Positions 1 to 8,526 of a stretch of 64,000 nucleotides of DNA are shown here, piece by piece (position 1 is the stretch's first letter; each line of letters begins with the position of its first letter). The stretch covers positions 16,925-80,924 of the forward strand of contig NZ_JAOVZU010000006.1 of the NCBI RefSeq assembly GCF_025717005.1. Reading direction: 5' to 3'. The translations under genes and the position numbers were made by a program. Below the pieces are notes generated by a model. The model searched no databases. It was not told the origin of the DNA and worked only from the letters and a program-made list of their open reading frames with translations. The DNA comes from Actinotalea endophytica. GTDB lineage: Bacteria > Actinomycetota > Actinomycetes > Actinomycetales > Cellulomonadaceae.

Positions 1-56
1 CGATCCACGCCTTCCCCGAACGCCGCCGCACCATGCCGGCCGCGGCGCCGGACTGA
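1..56 (+). CDS. C-terminal end of an unidentified upstream gene (partial)
   Basis: An open frame enters from the left edge and ends at the TGA at 54-56. Only about 17 residues are visible (IHAFPERRRTMPAAAPD), too few for family assignment. A terminator-like hairpin follows at 89-107, before the convergent yceI gene, which fits a real gene end. The strand and frame are a guess from the stop and hairpin placement. Confidence 0.35.
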   Translation, partial: IHAFPERRRTMPAAAPD

Positions 57-88
57 GCCGGCGCCGCGTCGCGGGAGGGTCGTACAGG

Positions 89-107
89 GCGGGCCGATCG
101 GGCCCGC
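89..107. terminator. Hairpin between convergent genes
   Basis: GCGGGCC (89-95) pairs with GGCCCGC (101-107) around loop GATCG. There is no T-tract on either side. It lies between the upstream partial gene and the end of the convergent yceI-like gene, so it could act as a bidirectional terminator. Confidence 0.4.
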
Positions 108-111
108 GGGA

Positions 112-660
112 TCACTCGGACTTGGCGCCCTCGATCTCGAGCGCGATCTGCACGGTGTCGCTGACCAGCACGCCACCGGTCTCCAGCGCGGCGTTCCAGG
201 TCAGACCGAAGTCCTTGCGCGAGATCGTGGTGGTCGCCGAGAAACCGACGCGCGAGGTGCCGAACGGGTCGGTGGCCGCGCCGTTGAGCTCGACGTCCAG
301 GGTGGCCGGACGGGTCACGCCGTGGATCGTGAGGTCGCCGTGCACGAGCAGGCCGGAGCCGCCCTCCTCGACCGAGGTCGAGGCGAAGGTCCACGTCGGG
401 TAGGTCGCCACGTCGAAGAAGTCGGCGCTGACCAGGTGGCCGTCGCGGTTGGCGTCGCGGGTGTCCACGGTCGCCGGGTCCAGGGTCGCGGTCACGGTCG
501 AGGTGGTCACGTCGTCGCCGAGCACGATCGTTCCCTCGGTGATCGCGATGGAGCCGCGGACCTTGGCGATGCCCGCGTGGCGGACGGTGAACGAGGCGTG
601 CGAGTGGCTGGTCTCGATGCTCCAGGTGCCGGCCGGGGCGGCGGTGGTGAGGGTCGTCAT
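112..660 (-). CDS. YceI family protein
   Basis: A 182-residue YceI-like lipocalin-fold protein. The family binds isoprenoid or amide lipids, and its role in actinobacteria is poorly defined. The family pattern is clear: an N-terminal GTWSIETSHSHASFTVRHAG, a central DANRDGHLVSADFFD, then FASTSVE and a VTRPATLDVELNG strand near the C-terminus. No signal peptide is visible, so it is probably cytoplasmic. The ATG at 660 is chosen because AAGGAG lies seven bases upstream; an upstream in-frame ATG at 690 lacks this. It is divergent from a MarR regulator, a common arrangement in which MarR represses yceI. Confidence 0.9.
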   Translation of the reverse strand: MTTLTTAAPAGTWSIETSHSHASFTVRHAGIAKVRGSIAITEGTIVLGDDVTTSTVTATLDPATVDTRDANRDGHLVSADFFDVATYPTWTFASTSVEEGGSGLLVHGDLTIHGVTRPATLDVELNGAATDPFGTSRVGFSATTTISRKDFGLTWNAALETGGVLVSDTVQIALEIEGAKSE

Positions 661-685
661 GGGGTTCTCCTTGGAATGTGGAAGA

Positions 686-709
686 TTCAATTACCCGTGT
701 CGTTCAACT
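686..709. promoter_or_regulatory. Candidate MarR operator in the yceI/marR divergent region
   Basis: Two direct copies of TTCAAYT (686-692 and 703-709) lie 17 bases apart in an AT-richer patch (681-720) of an otherwise very GC-rich stretch, between divergent yceI and marR. The position suggests a shared operator/promoter. No convincing -35/-10 pair could be assigned. Binding by the adjacent MarR protein is inferred. Confidence 0.3.
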
Positions 710-777
710 TTCTACTACACTGGGTCGCGGAACGCAAGCGGCGGCCACCGGTCGCCGGCCGTGAGAAGGAGACACCG

Positions 778-1248
778 ATGTCCGTCACCGAGACCGACGT
801 GCGCTGGCTCACCGCCGAGCAGCAGCAGTGGTGGCGGTCCTACCTCCAGGGGACCGCGCGGCTGACCGAGGCGCTGTCGCGGCAGCTGGAGACCGACTCC
901 GGGCTCTCGCTCAACGAGTACGAGGTGATGGTCCGGCTCTCCGAGGCCGAGGGGCGCACCATGCGGATGGCCGAGCTCGCCTCCTCGTTGGTGCACTCCC
1001 GCAGCCGGGTCACGCACACCGTCGCGCGGATGGAGCGCCGTGGCCTGGTCGAGCGCCGGGCCTGCGCGTCCGACGGCCGTGGCATCAACGCCGTGCTCAC
1101 CGACCAGGGGATGGCCGCGCTGGTCGAAGCCGCCCCGGGCCACGTGCGCGCGGTCCGCGAGCACCTGGTCGACCGGCTCACCGACGACCAGATGCGCGCG
1201 CTGGGCGAGGCGATGCAGCACGTGGCGCCCGACGTCGACGCCGTGTGA
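778..1248 (+). CDS. MarR family transcriptional regulator
   Basis: A 156-residue MarR-type winged-helix repressor. The HTH and wing lie around residues 60-100 (MAELASSLVHSRSRVTHTVA, then MERRGLVERR and the DGRG wing turn). N- and C-terminal helices would form the dimer. The start at 778 is supported by GAGAAGGAGA just upstream; the frame is open further upstream but that part shadows yceI. It is divergent from yceI and probably controls it and itself. The ligand is unknown. Confidence 0.9.
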   Translation: MSVTETDVRWLTAEQQQWWRSYLQGTARLTEALSRQLETDSGLSLNEYEVMVRLSEAEGRTMRMAELASSLVHSRSRVTHTVARMERRGLVERRACASDGRGINAVLTDQGMAALVEAAPGHVRAVREHLVDRLTDDQMRALGEAMQHVAPDVDAV

Positions 1249-1312
1249 GCGATCGGTCACAGCCGGTCGTCCCGGGCCGCGCCACACAGGACGGTAGGTC
1301 ACACTGGACCCC

Positions 1313-1969
1313 ATGCCGCTGACCACCGTCCATCTGCTGCGCCACGGTGAGGTGCACAACCCGGCCGGCGTGCTCTACGGCCGGCTGCCCGGCTACCACC
1401 TCTCCGACCGCGGCCGCGCGATGGCCGACGCCGTGGCCGGCCACCTGGCGGGCGAGGACGGCACCGAACGGCGCGACGTCGTCCACGTGGTCGCTTCGCC
1501 GCTGACCCGCGCGCAGGAGACCGCCCGGCCGATCGCCGACGCCTTCGACCTGCCGGTCGCCGAGGACGCGCGGCTGATCGAGGCCGCGAACCACTTCGAG
1601 GGCCTCACGTTCGGCGTGGGAGACGGCTCGCTGCGTCGGCCCACGCACTGGCGGTTCCTGTGGAACCCGTTCCGGCCCTCGTGGGGCGAGCCCTACACCG
1701 AGCAGGTCGAGCGGATGCTCGCCGCCGTGGCCGGCGCCCGCGAGGCCGCCGAGGGGCACGAGGCCGTCGTGGTGAGCCACCAGCTGCCGATCTGGGTGAC
1801 CCGCCAGTCGCTCGAGGGCCGGCGCCTGTGGCACGACCCGCGCCGCCGCGAGTGCTCGGTCGCCTCGCTGACCAGCCTGCGCTGGGACGGCGACCGGCTG
1901 GTCGGCATCGACTACACCGAACCCGCGGGTCACCTGGTGGTCCGCGGCCGACAGGTCCCGGGGGCCTGA
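1313..1969 (+). CDS. Histidine phosphatase family protein (phosphoglycerate mutase-like)
   Basis: A 218-residue protein with the RHG signature at residues 10-12 (LLRHGEVHNP), where His11 would be the phosphorylated nucleophile, and the second catalytic His in VVVSHQLP. The substrate is unknown. It is the first gene of the cytochrome c maturation operon, and its stop overlaps the resA-like ATG (TGATG). Mycobacteria show the same order (Rv0525-Rv0529). CACACT lies seven bases before the ATG with no Shine-Dalgarno, suggesting a leaderless mRNA. Confidence 0.88.
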   Translation: MPLTTVHLLRHGEVHNPAGVLYGRLPGYHLSDRGRAMADAVAGHLAGEDGTERRDVVHVVASPLTRAQETARPIADAFDLPVAEDARLIEAANHFEGLTFGVGDGSLRRPTHWRFLWNPFRPSWGEPYTEQVERMLAAVAGAREAAEGHEAVVVSHQLPIWVTRQSLEGRRLWHDPRRRECSVASLTSLRWDGDRLVGIDYTEPAGHLVVRGRQVPGA

Positions 1970-2583
1970 TGCGCCGGATGCACGGGGTGCTGCGCCCCCT
2001 GATGTTCGTGCTCGCCGTCGCGGTGGCGGCTGCGATGGTGATCGCGCTCGCGTCGTGCAGCGGGTCGCCGCTCTACGACGAGACCGGCTCGGCCGGCGAC
2101 AGCGGCACCACGACCGTCGACCGCTCGGTGACCACCTGGCAGCCGGACGAGCGCCCCGGCCCGATCGAGCTCACCGCCGAGACGTTCGCCGGGGACGAGG
2201 TCGACCTCGCTGCGTGGCGCGGTGACGTGGTGCTGGTGAACACCTGGTTCGCGAACTGCCCGCCGTGCCGGGCCGAGGCCCCGGACCTGGCCGAGATCGT
2301 CGGCGAGTACCAGGCTGAGGGCCTCCAGGCGGTCGGCATCAACGTCTCCGACGACGCGGGCACCGCGCAGGCGTTCGAGCGGACCTTCGCCCTGCCGTAC
2401 GGGTCGATCCCGGGCTCGGACGGCAAGGCCGTCGCCGCGATGCAGGGCACCGTGCCGCTGCAGGCCGTGCCCACCACGGTGCTGCTCGACCGGCAGGGGC
2501 GGGTCGCCGCGCGGATCCTCGGGATGGCCGACCCCAGCACGCTGCGCTCGCTGATCGACGACCTGATGGCCGAGCAGGCGTGA
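1969..2583 (+). CDS. resA: ResA/TlpA-like thiol-disulfide oxidoreductase lipoprotein
   Basis: A 204-residue extracytoplasmic thioredoxin-fold protein. An N-terminal hydrophobic segment ends in a lipobox (LASC, Cys30), so it is probably membrane-anchored. The redox motif is WFANCPPC with Cys97 and Cys100, followed by the cis-Pro region AVPTTVLLD. In System II, ResA keeps the apocytochrome c heme-binding cysteines reduced, drawing electrons from CcdA. The ATG at 1969 overlaps the previous stop, and the gene ends overlapping the ccdA GTG, so translation is probably coupled. Confidence 0.88.
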   Translation: MRRMHGVLRPLMFVLAVAVAAAMVIALASCSGSPLYDETGSAGDSGTTTVDRSVTTWQPDERPGPIELTAETFAGDEVDLAAWRGDVVLVNTWFANCPPCRAEAPDLAEIVGEYQAEGLQAVGINVSDDAGTAQAFERTFALPYGSIPGSDGKAVAAMQGTVPLQAVPTTVLLDRQGRVAARILGMADPSTLRSLIDDLMAEQA

Positions 2584-3482
2584 ACGCTGCGGTGGTCGTC
2601 CCGGGTCCGCTCGCCGGCTGGTTCGCAGGTCCGGTCGGAGCCTCGGTGGGCGACACCGTCGCCCAGACCGTGCTGAGCGGCTCGATGCTGCTCGCCGTGC
2701 CGCTCGCCGTGGTGGCGGGGCTCGTCTCGTTCGCGTCGCCGTGCGTGCTGCCCCTCGTCCCGGGCTACCTGGGCTTCGTCAGCGGCATGGCGGCGAGCGG
2801 TGCTGCGGCGCCGGCGCGGAACGGGACCTCGGGAGCGGACGGCTCGGGGGCCGGCGGTGCCGGCGGCGGCACGGGGCGCACCGGGGGCACGCTCACCGAG
2901 GTCCGGCGAAGCAGGCTGCTGCTCGGCGTCGCGCTCTTCGTGGCCGGCTTCACGGTCGTCTTCGTGGTCCTCGGCGTGCTGGCCGGCTCGGTCGGCCAGG
3001 CCCTGCTGCGGTACGCCGACACCATCACCATGGTGCTCGGCGTGGTCGTGATCGTGATGGGCCTGGTGTTCGCGGGCTGGCTGCCGATCGCCCAGCGCGA
3101 GCGGCGCCTGCACGTCGCGCCCACCGCCGGACTGTGGGGTGCGCCGCTGCTCGGCCTGGTGTTCGGCCTCGGCTGGGTGCCGTGCATCGGACCGACCCTG
3201 GTCGCGGTGTACACGCTCGCGCTCGACCAGGCCTCCGGGGGCCGCGGTGCGGTGCTCTCGGTCGCGTACTGCGTGGGGCTCGGTCTGCCGTTCCTGCTCG
3301 TCGCGCTGGGTCTGGAGCGCTCGCAGCGCGTGCTCGGGGTGCTCCGCACCCACCGGGTGGCGGTGATGCGGATCGGCGGCGGGCTGCTCGTGCTGATCGG
3401 GATCGCCCTGGTGACCGGGCTGTGGGGCATGGTGACCGAGTCGCTGCAGAGCCTGATCGGCGGATTCGAGCCGGTGGTGTGA
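2580..3482 (+). CDS. ccdA: Cytochrome c biogenesis protein CcdA
   Basis: A 300-residue polytopic membrane protein of the DsbD/CcdA family that carries electrons from cytoplasmic thioredoxin to the extracytoplasmic ResA. The two characteristic Cys motifs are present: FASPCVLPLVPGYLGF (Cys54) and GLGWVPCIGPT (Cys202). A Gly/Ala/Ser-rich loop of roughly 35 residues (about 71-106) is inserted after the first helix pair, longer than in many homologues. The GTG at 2580 overlaps the resA stop (GTGA). Confidence 0.92.
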   Translation: MNAAVVVPGPLAGWFAGPVGASVGDTVAQTVLSGSMLLAVPLAVVAGLVSFASPCVLPLVPGYLGFVSGMAASGAAAPARNGTSGADGSGAGGAGGGTGRTGGTLTEVRRSRLLLGVALFVAGFTVVFVVLGVLAGSVGQALLRYADTITMVLGVVVIVMGLVFAGWLPIAQRERRLHVAPTAGLWGAPLLGLVFGLGWVPCIGPTLVAVYTLALDQASGGRGAVLSVAYCVGLGLPFLLVALGLERSQRVLGVLRTHRVAVMRIGGGLLVLIGIALVTGLWGMVTESLQSLIGGFEPVV

Positions 3483-5110
3483 TGGCGACGACGACCTCCC
3501 CGCCGGCCTCACCGCCGACGCTGCCCCGGCTCGGGCTGCGCGGCGCGATCCGCTGGGTGTGGCGCCAGCTGACCAGCATGCGCGTCGCGCTGATGCTCCT
3601 GATGCTGCTCGCGGTGGTCGCGGTGCCCGGCTCGATCCTGCCGCAGCGCCCGCAGGACGCCGCGGCCGTGGCGCGCTACCTCGCCGACAACCCGGACTGG
3701 GGTCCGCTGCTCGACCGGCTCGGGTTCTTCGACGTGTACGGCTCGGTGTGGTTCTCCGCGGTCTACCTGCTGCTGTTCGTGTCCCTGGTCGGCTGCATCC
3801 TGCCGCGGATCGGCGCGCACGCCCGGGCCTGGCGGGCGCGCCCGCCGCGCGCGCCGCGCCGGTTCGACCGCTTCGAGGTGCACGAGACGCTCAGCACCGA
3901 GGCGGGCACCGACGAGGTGCTCGCAGCGGCGCACCGCGCGCTGCGCGGCGGGCGCCGGTTCCGGGTCGAGCCGGGCGAGGAGCCGGGTGGTGCGCGAACG
4001 CTGTCCGCCGAGCGCGGGTACTTCCGCGAGACCGGCAACATCGTCTTCCACCTCGCACTGGTCGGGCTGCTGATCTCGGTCGCGACCGGTCAGCTGCTGC
4101 ACTACCGCGGGCAGGTGCTGGTCGTGGAGGGCCGCGGCTTCGCCAACACGCCGAGCGCGTACGACACCTTCGACGCCGGCAGCGGGGTGGACACCGCGAG
4201 CCTCGTGCCGTTCACGGTCGAGCTGAACTCGTTCACCGCGAGCTTCGACTCCGCCGGGCGGCCGACCTTCTTCGAGGCCGCGGTCTCGGTGACCGAGCCC
4301 GACCAGGCGACGCGGGACACCACGATCCGGGTCAACCGCCCGCTGGACGCCGGCGGCGCCAAGATCTACCTCGCCGGCAACGGCTACGCGCCGCAGCTCA
4401 CGGTGCGCGACTCGGACGGCAACGTCGCGTTCGAGGGGCCCGTCCCGTTCCTGCCGCAGGACGCGTCGTACCGGTCCCGCGGCGTGGTCAAGGTGCCCGA
4501 CGTGACGTCCGGGGACCAGATCGGCCTGGTCGGCTACCTGCTGCCGACGGCGGTGATCACCGAGGACTCGGCGTACTCGGCGTACCCGCAGCCCGGCAAC
4601 CCGGTCCTGGTGCTCCAGGTGTGGCGCGGCGACCTCGGTCTGGACTCCGGGGTCCCGCAGAACGTGTACCAGCTCGACACGGCCGGGATGGCCCAGGTCA
4701 GCGACGCCGACGGGACGCCGGTCACCGTCGTCGTGCCGCTCGGCGAGGAGGTCGAGCTGCCCGGCGGGCTCGGCACGCTGAGCTTCGACGGGCTGCCCCG
4801 GTACGTCGCTCTCGACATGCGGTACGACCCGTCGCTGGGCTGGGTCCTCGCGTTCGCGCTGACCGCGCTGGTCGGGCTCGCGGTGTCGCTGTTCACGCCG
4901 CGGCGGCGGGTCTGGCTCCGGGTGGCGTCCGACGGTGAGCGACGTACAGTTGAGGCCGCCGCGCTGGCCCGCGCGGACGACGGCGGGCTGGCCGGTGAGG
5001 TCGAGCGCGTGCTCGACGCGGTCCGTGAGCTCGGGCCGTGGTCGCAGCCGGACCCTGACGCGGCGCCGACGGCGGCGCACGACTCGGAGGACGTGGATGA
5101 ACCTCGGTGA
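3482..5110 (+). CDS. resB: Cytochrome c biogenesis protein ResB
   Basis: A 542-residue System II cytochrome c synthase subunit. Three N-terminal transmembrane segments lie around residues 30-50, 85-110 and 180-200. A large extracytoplasmic domain follows (about 210-445), then a last helix (LGWVLAFALTALVGLAVSLF) and a charged cytoplasmic tail. With CcsB it delivers heme across the membrane and ligates it to CXXCH apocytochromes. The ATG at 3482 overlaps the ccdA stop. The long frame upstream is a shadow of ccdA. Confidence 0.92.
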   Translation: MATTTSPPASPPTLPRLGLRGAIRWVWRQLTSMRVALMLLMLLAVVAVPGSILPQRPQDAAAVARYLADNPDWGPLLDRLGFFDVYGSVWFSAVYLLLFVSLVGCILPRIGAHARAWRARPPRAPRRFDRFEVHETLSTEAGTDEVLAAAHRALRGGRRFRVEPGEEPGGARTLSAERGYFRETGNIVFHLALVGLLISVATGQLLHYRGQVLVVEGRGFANTPSAYDTFDAGSGVDTASLVPFTVELNSFTASFDSAGRPTFFEAAVSVTEPDQATRDTTIRVNRPLDAGGAKIYLAGNGYAPQLTVRDSDGNVAFEGPVPFLPQDASYRSRGVVKVPDVTSGDQIGLVGYLLPTAVITEDSAYSAYPQPGNPVLVLQVWRGDLGLDSGVPQNVYQLDTAGMAQVSDADGTPVTVVVPLGEEVELPGGLGTLSFDGLPRYVALDMRYDPSLGWVLAFALTALVGLAVSLFTPRRRVWLRVASDGERRTVEAAALARADDGGLAGEVERVLDAVRELGPWSQPDPDAAPTAAHDSEDVDEPR

Positions 5111-6179
5111 GCTGAGCACCATCGTCGTGTGGGGGGCCACCACGGCCTACGCGATCGCGTTCGGCGCGTTCGCCGCGGACCTCGCACGTCGGGCCGAGGT
5201 CGCGAGCACCAAGCGGGTCCGCCACACCACCCCGGTGCTGGCCGGGGCGTTGGTGTCCGGCGGTGAGGCGTCCGCGGACGTGGCCGAGGCGGACGCCGAT
5301 CTCGACGGCCTCGAGAACGACGCCGCCGACGGTCCGGCCGACCCGGAGGCCGCCGACGACGCGCCCGACGGCCCGGACGTCGCCGACGAGCTGCCCGAGT
5401 ACCGCCCCGGCAAGGCGCTCGGCATCGCGATGTCCTTGACCACCCTCGGGCTCGGGCTCCAGCTGGCCGGCATCGTGCTGCGGGGCCTCGCGGCCGAGCG
5501 GATCCCGTGGGCGAACCTCTACGAGTTCCTCGTGGTCGGCACGTTCGTGGCCGTCCTGACCTTCCGCATCCTGTGCCTGCGACGCGACGTGCGGTTCCTC
5601 GGTGCGGGGGTGCTGGGCTTCTCGGTGGTGGCGCTCGGTCTCGGGCTGACCGCCTTCTACATGCCCGCCCAGGGTGTGGAGCCCGCGCTGCAGAGCTACT
5701 GGCTGGTCATCCACGTCACCATCGCGGTGATCGCGACGGGCGTCTTCACGGTCGCGGTGAGCGCGAGCGTGCTGCAGCTGCTCAAGGACGCCTGGGAGCA
5801 GGGGTCGCCGCGCCTGGCGCACCCGCGGTTCCGGCTGCTCGGCCAGCTGCCGTCGGTGCGCTCGCTCGAGGCGCTCGCGTTCCGGCTCAACGCGGTCGGC
5901 TTCGTGCTGTGGACCTTCACGGTGATGGCCGGCGCGGTCTGGGCCGAGCACGCCTGGTCGCGGTTCTGGGGCTGGGACCCCAAGGAGGTCTGGAGCTTCA
6001 TCGTGTGGGTGGTCTACGCGGCCTACCTGCACGCGCGCACCACGCGCGGCTGGTCCGCGCGAGCCGTCGCCTGGTTCTCGATCGCCGGCTTCGCCGTGCT
6101 GATCTTCAACCTCACCGGCGTGAACATGCTGCTCGGCGGCAAGCACACGTACAGCGGGATCTCGCGCTCGCAGGGCTGA
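5097..6179 (+). CDS. ccsB: Cytochrome c biogenesis protein CcsB/ResC
   Basis: A 360-residue membrane protein of the heme-handling CcsA/CcmC/CcmF family. The WWD-type heme-binding signature is visible (WSRFWGWDPKEVWSFIVW), with flanking helices and conserved histidines, and a KHTYSGI end. An acidic Ala/Asp/Glu-rich cytoplasmic insert (about residues 55-105) separates the first helix from the core. The ATG at 5097 lies 14 bases inside resB, so it is probably coupled. It completes a full System II set. Confidence 0.93.
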   Translation: MNLGELSTIVVWGATTAYAIAFGAFAADLARRAEVASTKRVRHTTPVLAGALVSGGEASADVAEADADLDGLENDAADGPADPEAADDAPDGPDVADELPEYRPGKALGIAMSLTTLGLGLQLAGIVLRGLAAERIPWANLYEFLVVGTFVAVLTFRILCLRRDVRFLGAGVLGFSVVALGLGLTAFYMPAQGVEPALQSYWLVIHVTIAVIATGVFTVAVSASVLQLLKDAWEQGSPRLAHPRFRLLGQLPSVRSLEALAFRLNAVGFVLWTFTVMAGAVWAEHAWSRFWGWDPKEVWSFIVWVVYAAYLHARTTRGWSARAVAWFSIAGFAVLIFNLTGVNMLLGGKHTYSGISRSQG

Positions 6180-6309
6180 CGCCAGGTCTCGTGGCCCGTG
6201 CGCGGGTCGGCTGGTGGACGGTCCTGTCTCGGAGGTCGAAGGGCCCTTGCCGCGACCGATCGCCGGCGGGTCATGATGAGATGTCGGACCCTGCGAGGAG
6301 ATGACGGCG

Positions 6310-6789
6310 ATGAAGGCGTCGGTGGGAGACCGGTTGGTCCTGGCGTCGAGCGTGGTCGACGGGACGGTGCGGGACGGCACAGTGGTCGCCGTGCGCCACC
6401 CGGACGGCTCGCCGCCCTACACGGTGCGCTGGCACGACACGGGGGAGGAGTCGCTGGTCTACCCCGGGCCGGACGCGCACGTCGAGCACGGAGGTGACGC
6501 GACGCGCGGCGTGACGCCGGAGGCGCTCGCGAGCACCTGGCGCGTGCAGGTCACGCTGAGCCACGAGGGAGCGGAGACGACGGCCCAGGCGGTGCTGGTG
6601 GCCGGCAACCCCGACCACCTCGGCGCGGTGGGCCGTGCGCGTCGCAACCCCGAGGACGCCTCGATCGAGGTCGTCGGCGAGGAGGTGGCGGTCGCCCGGG
6701 CGCTGCGGCGGTTGGCCGACCGGCTGCTGGACACCGCCGAGGAGCAGATCGAGGACTCCACGGGCGTGCCGGCGAAGGTGCACGCCTGA
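6310..6789 (+). CDS. DUF1918 and DUF1876 domain protein
   Basis: A 159-residue protein combining two small actinobacterial domains. DUF1918 is N-terminal (MKASVGDRLVL, then a DGTVVAVRHPDG turn and YTVRW). DUF1876 is C-terminal (TWRVQVTLSHEG, GRARRNPEDA, EEVAVARALRRLADRLL). DUF1876 is a dsRNA-binding-like fold and often occurs in stress-induced proteins; the precise function is unknown. The ATG at 6310 is preferred over 6301 because GCGAGGAG sits nine bases upstream of it. Confidence 0.85.
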   Translation: MKASVGDRLVLASSVVDGTVRDGTVVAVRHPDGSPPYTVRWHDTGEESLVYPGPDAHVEHGGDATRGVTPEALASTWRVQVTLSHEGAETTAQAVLVAGNPDHLGAVGRARRNPEDASIEVVGEEVAVARALRRLADRLLDTAEEQIEDSTGVPAKVHA

Positions 6790-6810
6790 GCTGAGCGGCA
6801 CACTGCAGGC

Positions 6811-7395
6811 ATGGACCTGCCCGCGGCCCTGGCCGACCCCGGGGCCGCCGTCCGTCGTGTGCTCGACCCGGTGCTCGTGCCGCGCGGGTTCGCCGCCGGG
6901 CAGGTCGGCCGGTCCGGGCGCGAGGTCGAGATCACGTTCTGTGCGCCGGCTCGGGTGATCCGCGACCGGTTCGGCGGGCTCGCCGTCCGGGCCGCGGACG
7001 GCCCGGAGCCGGAGCCCTGGGAGTGCCACGACCTCGTCGTGGTCGTCGGGCTCGAGGCCGACGGCGCGGCGTACCTCGACCAGGTCCGCCTCGACTCGCA
7101 GGGTCTGGACCGGCTGCTGCGCTCCGTCGACCGGGACGACCTCGCGCCCGAGGCCGTGGGACTGGACCGGCCGCGCGACCCGGGTGACCTCGGGCCGTCG
7201 GCGTCGGTCCTGGTGTCCGGCGCCGTGGACTACGAGCCGCGCGACCTCGACGCGATCGGCCCGGTCGGCCCGCTCGGCCGCCTGCCGCTCGACGCGGCCC
7301 TGGCGCGCGCCGCGGAGCTGCTCGACGTGGTGCTGGGCGAGGCCGAGCGGCACCCGGTCTGGTGGGACTCGGCCGACCCCTGGACGGGCGGCTGA
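6811..7395 (+). CDS. Conserved hypothetical protein
   Basis: A 194-residue soluble protein with no signal peptide or transmembrane segment and no motif I recognise. It is rich in Asp, Arg, Leu and Val and ends WWDSADPWTGG. Codon use matches the neighbours. CACACT lies six bases before the ATG without a Shine-Dalgarno, so the mRNA is probably leaderless. No function is proposed. Confidence 0.72.
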   Translation: MDLPAALADPGAAVRRVLDPVLVPRGFAAGQVGRSGREVEITFCAPARVIRDRFGGLAVRAADGPEPEPWECHDLVVVVGLEADGAAYLDQVRLDSQGLDRLLRSVDRDDLAPEAVGLDRPRDPGDLGPSASVLVSGAVDYEPRDLDAIGPVGPLGRLPLDAALARAAELLDVVLGEAERHPVWWDSADPWTGG

Positions 7396-7551
7396 GAGCC
7401 CGGGCAGGGCTGGCCCTCGGCTCCGGCGGCCGATCACCCCGCCGGGGACAGCTCCCGCGCGATCGTCAGATCGCCCCGCACACCGGCGGCGACGTCGCGG
7501 CGGTGGCGCTCCTGCCGTGAGCCCGTGGGACCCGCCTGGCACACTCCACCC

Positions 7552-8490
7552 ATGGCGACCGACCGGGCTCCGCTTCTGCTGCTGGACAGCGCGTCCATGT
7601 ACTTCCGAGCCTTCTACGGCGTGCCCGACTCGGTGCGGGCGCCCGACGGGTCGCCGGTGAACGCGGCGCGGGGGTTCCTGGACGCGATCAGCCGGCTGGT
7701 CCTCGCCCGGCGGCCGAGCCGTCTGGTGGCCTGCTGGGACGACGACTGGCGGCCGCAGTTCCGGGTGGACGCGATCGCGTCCTACAAGGCCCACCGGGTC
7801 GCCGCCGACGGGGGCGAGGAGGTCCCGGACCTGCTGGTCCCGCAGGTGGACGTGATCAAGGATGTGCTCGCGGCCTTCGGGATCGCGCGGGTCGGCGCGG
7901 CCGGGGCCGAGGCCGACGACGTGATCGGCACGCTGGCGAGCCGCGAGCGGTCCCGCCCGGACGGCGAGCGGCTGCCGGTCGAGATCATGACCGGCGACCG
8001 CGACCTGTTCCAGCTCGTCGACGACACCGGCCCGGTCCGGGTGCTGTACCCGGTCAAGGGCGGTGGCGAGCCGCTCGTGGTCGACCAGGCCCACCTTGCT
8101 GCGACCTACGACGTCGCGAGCGGCGACGCCTACGCCGACATGGCCACACTTCGGGGGGACCCGAGCGACGGCCTGCCGGGGGTGCCCGGGGTCGGTGAGA
8201 AGACCGCCGCGGCGATGATCCGGCGGTACGGCTCGCTCGCGGGGGTCCTGGGCGCGCTCGAGGCCGGCGACCCCGGCCTCACCGCGACCCAGGCCGGTCG
8301 GCTGCGCGGCGCGGCCGACTACCTCGCGGTGGCCCCGGGGGTCGTGCGCGTGCTGCGCGACCTGCCGCTCGGCGAGGTCGACGACGAGCTGCCGCGCACC
8401 CCGGTCGACCCCGACGGCCTGGTCGCGCTCGCCGGGCGCTGGGGCCTCGAGTCGGCCGTGGCGCGCCTGGTGGACGCGCTCGCCGGCTGA
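7552..8490 (+). CDS. 5'-3' exonuclease (Pol I N-terminal-like)
   Basis: A 312-residue stand-alone FEN/5'-nuclease. Metal-binding acidic motifs are present: LLLDSASMYFRAFYG, GAEADDVIGTLA, IMTGDRDLFQLV, then a helix-hairpin-helix region (GDPSDGLPGVPGVGEKTAA). No polymerase domain is attached. The role is probably removal of RNA primers or flap processing. The ATG at 7552 follows CACACT by six bases (leaderless type). A strong hairpin begins one base after the stop. Confidence 0.9.
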   Translation: MATDRAPLLLLDSASMYFRAFYGVPDSVRAPDGSPVNAARGFLDAISRLVLARRPSRLVACWDDDWRPQFRVDAIASYKAHRVAADGGEEVPDLLVPQVDVIKDVLAAFGIARVGAAGAEADDVIGTLASRERSRPDGERLPVEIMTGDRDLFQLVDDTGPVRVLYPVKGGGEPLVVDQAHLAATYDVASGDAYADMATLRGDPSDGLPGVPGVGEKTAAAMIRRYGSLAGVLGALEAGDPGLTATQAGRLRGAADYLAVAPGVVRVLRDLPLGEVDDELPRTPVDPDGLVALAGRWGLESAVARLVDALAG

Positions 8491-8510
8491 GCCGGCGCCA
8501 GGGCGCCGGC
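8491..8510. terminator. Hairpin between convergent genes
   Basis: GCCGGCGC (8491-8498) pairs perfectly with GCGCCGGC (8503-8510) around CAGG. It begins at the stop of the exonuclease gene and precedes the convergent flavodoxin gene end. There is no T-tract, typical of GC-rich actinobacterial terminators. Confidence 0.5.
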
Positions 8511-8526
8511 CGGCGCGGCCTGACGC

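Noticed and set aside
322-777. N-terminal extension of the MarR protein
   Set aside because: The extension is antisense to yceI and lies upstream of a good Shine-Dalgarno at 778.
2741-3481. N-terminal extension of ResB
   Set aside because: The extra Arg/Ala-rich residues are the out-of-frame shadow of ccdA; the ATG at 3482 overlaps the ccdA stop as in the rest of the operon.
2073-5143. Long minus-strand frames opposite the cytochrome c operon
   Set aside because: They are His/Arg/Gln-rich antisense shadows typical of high-GC genes and carry no family signature.
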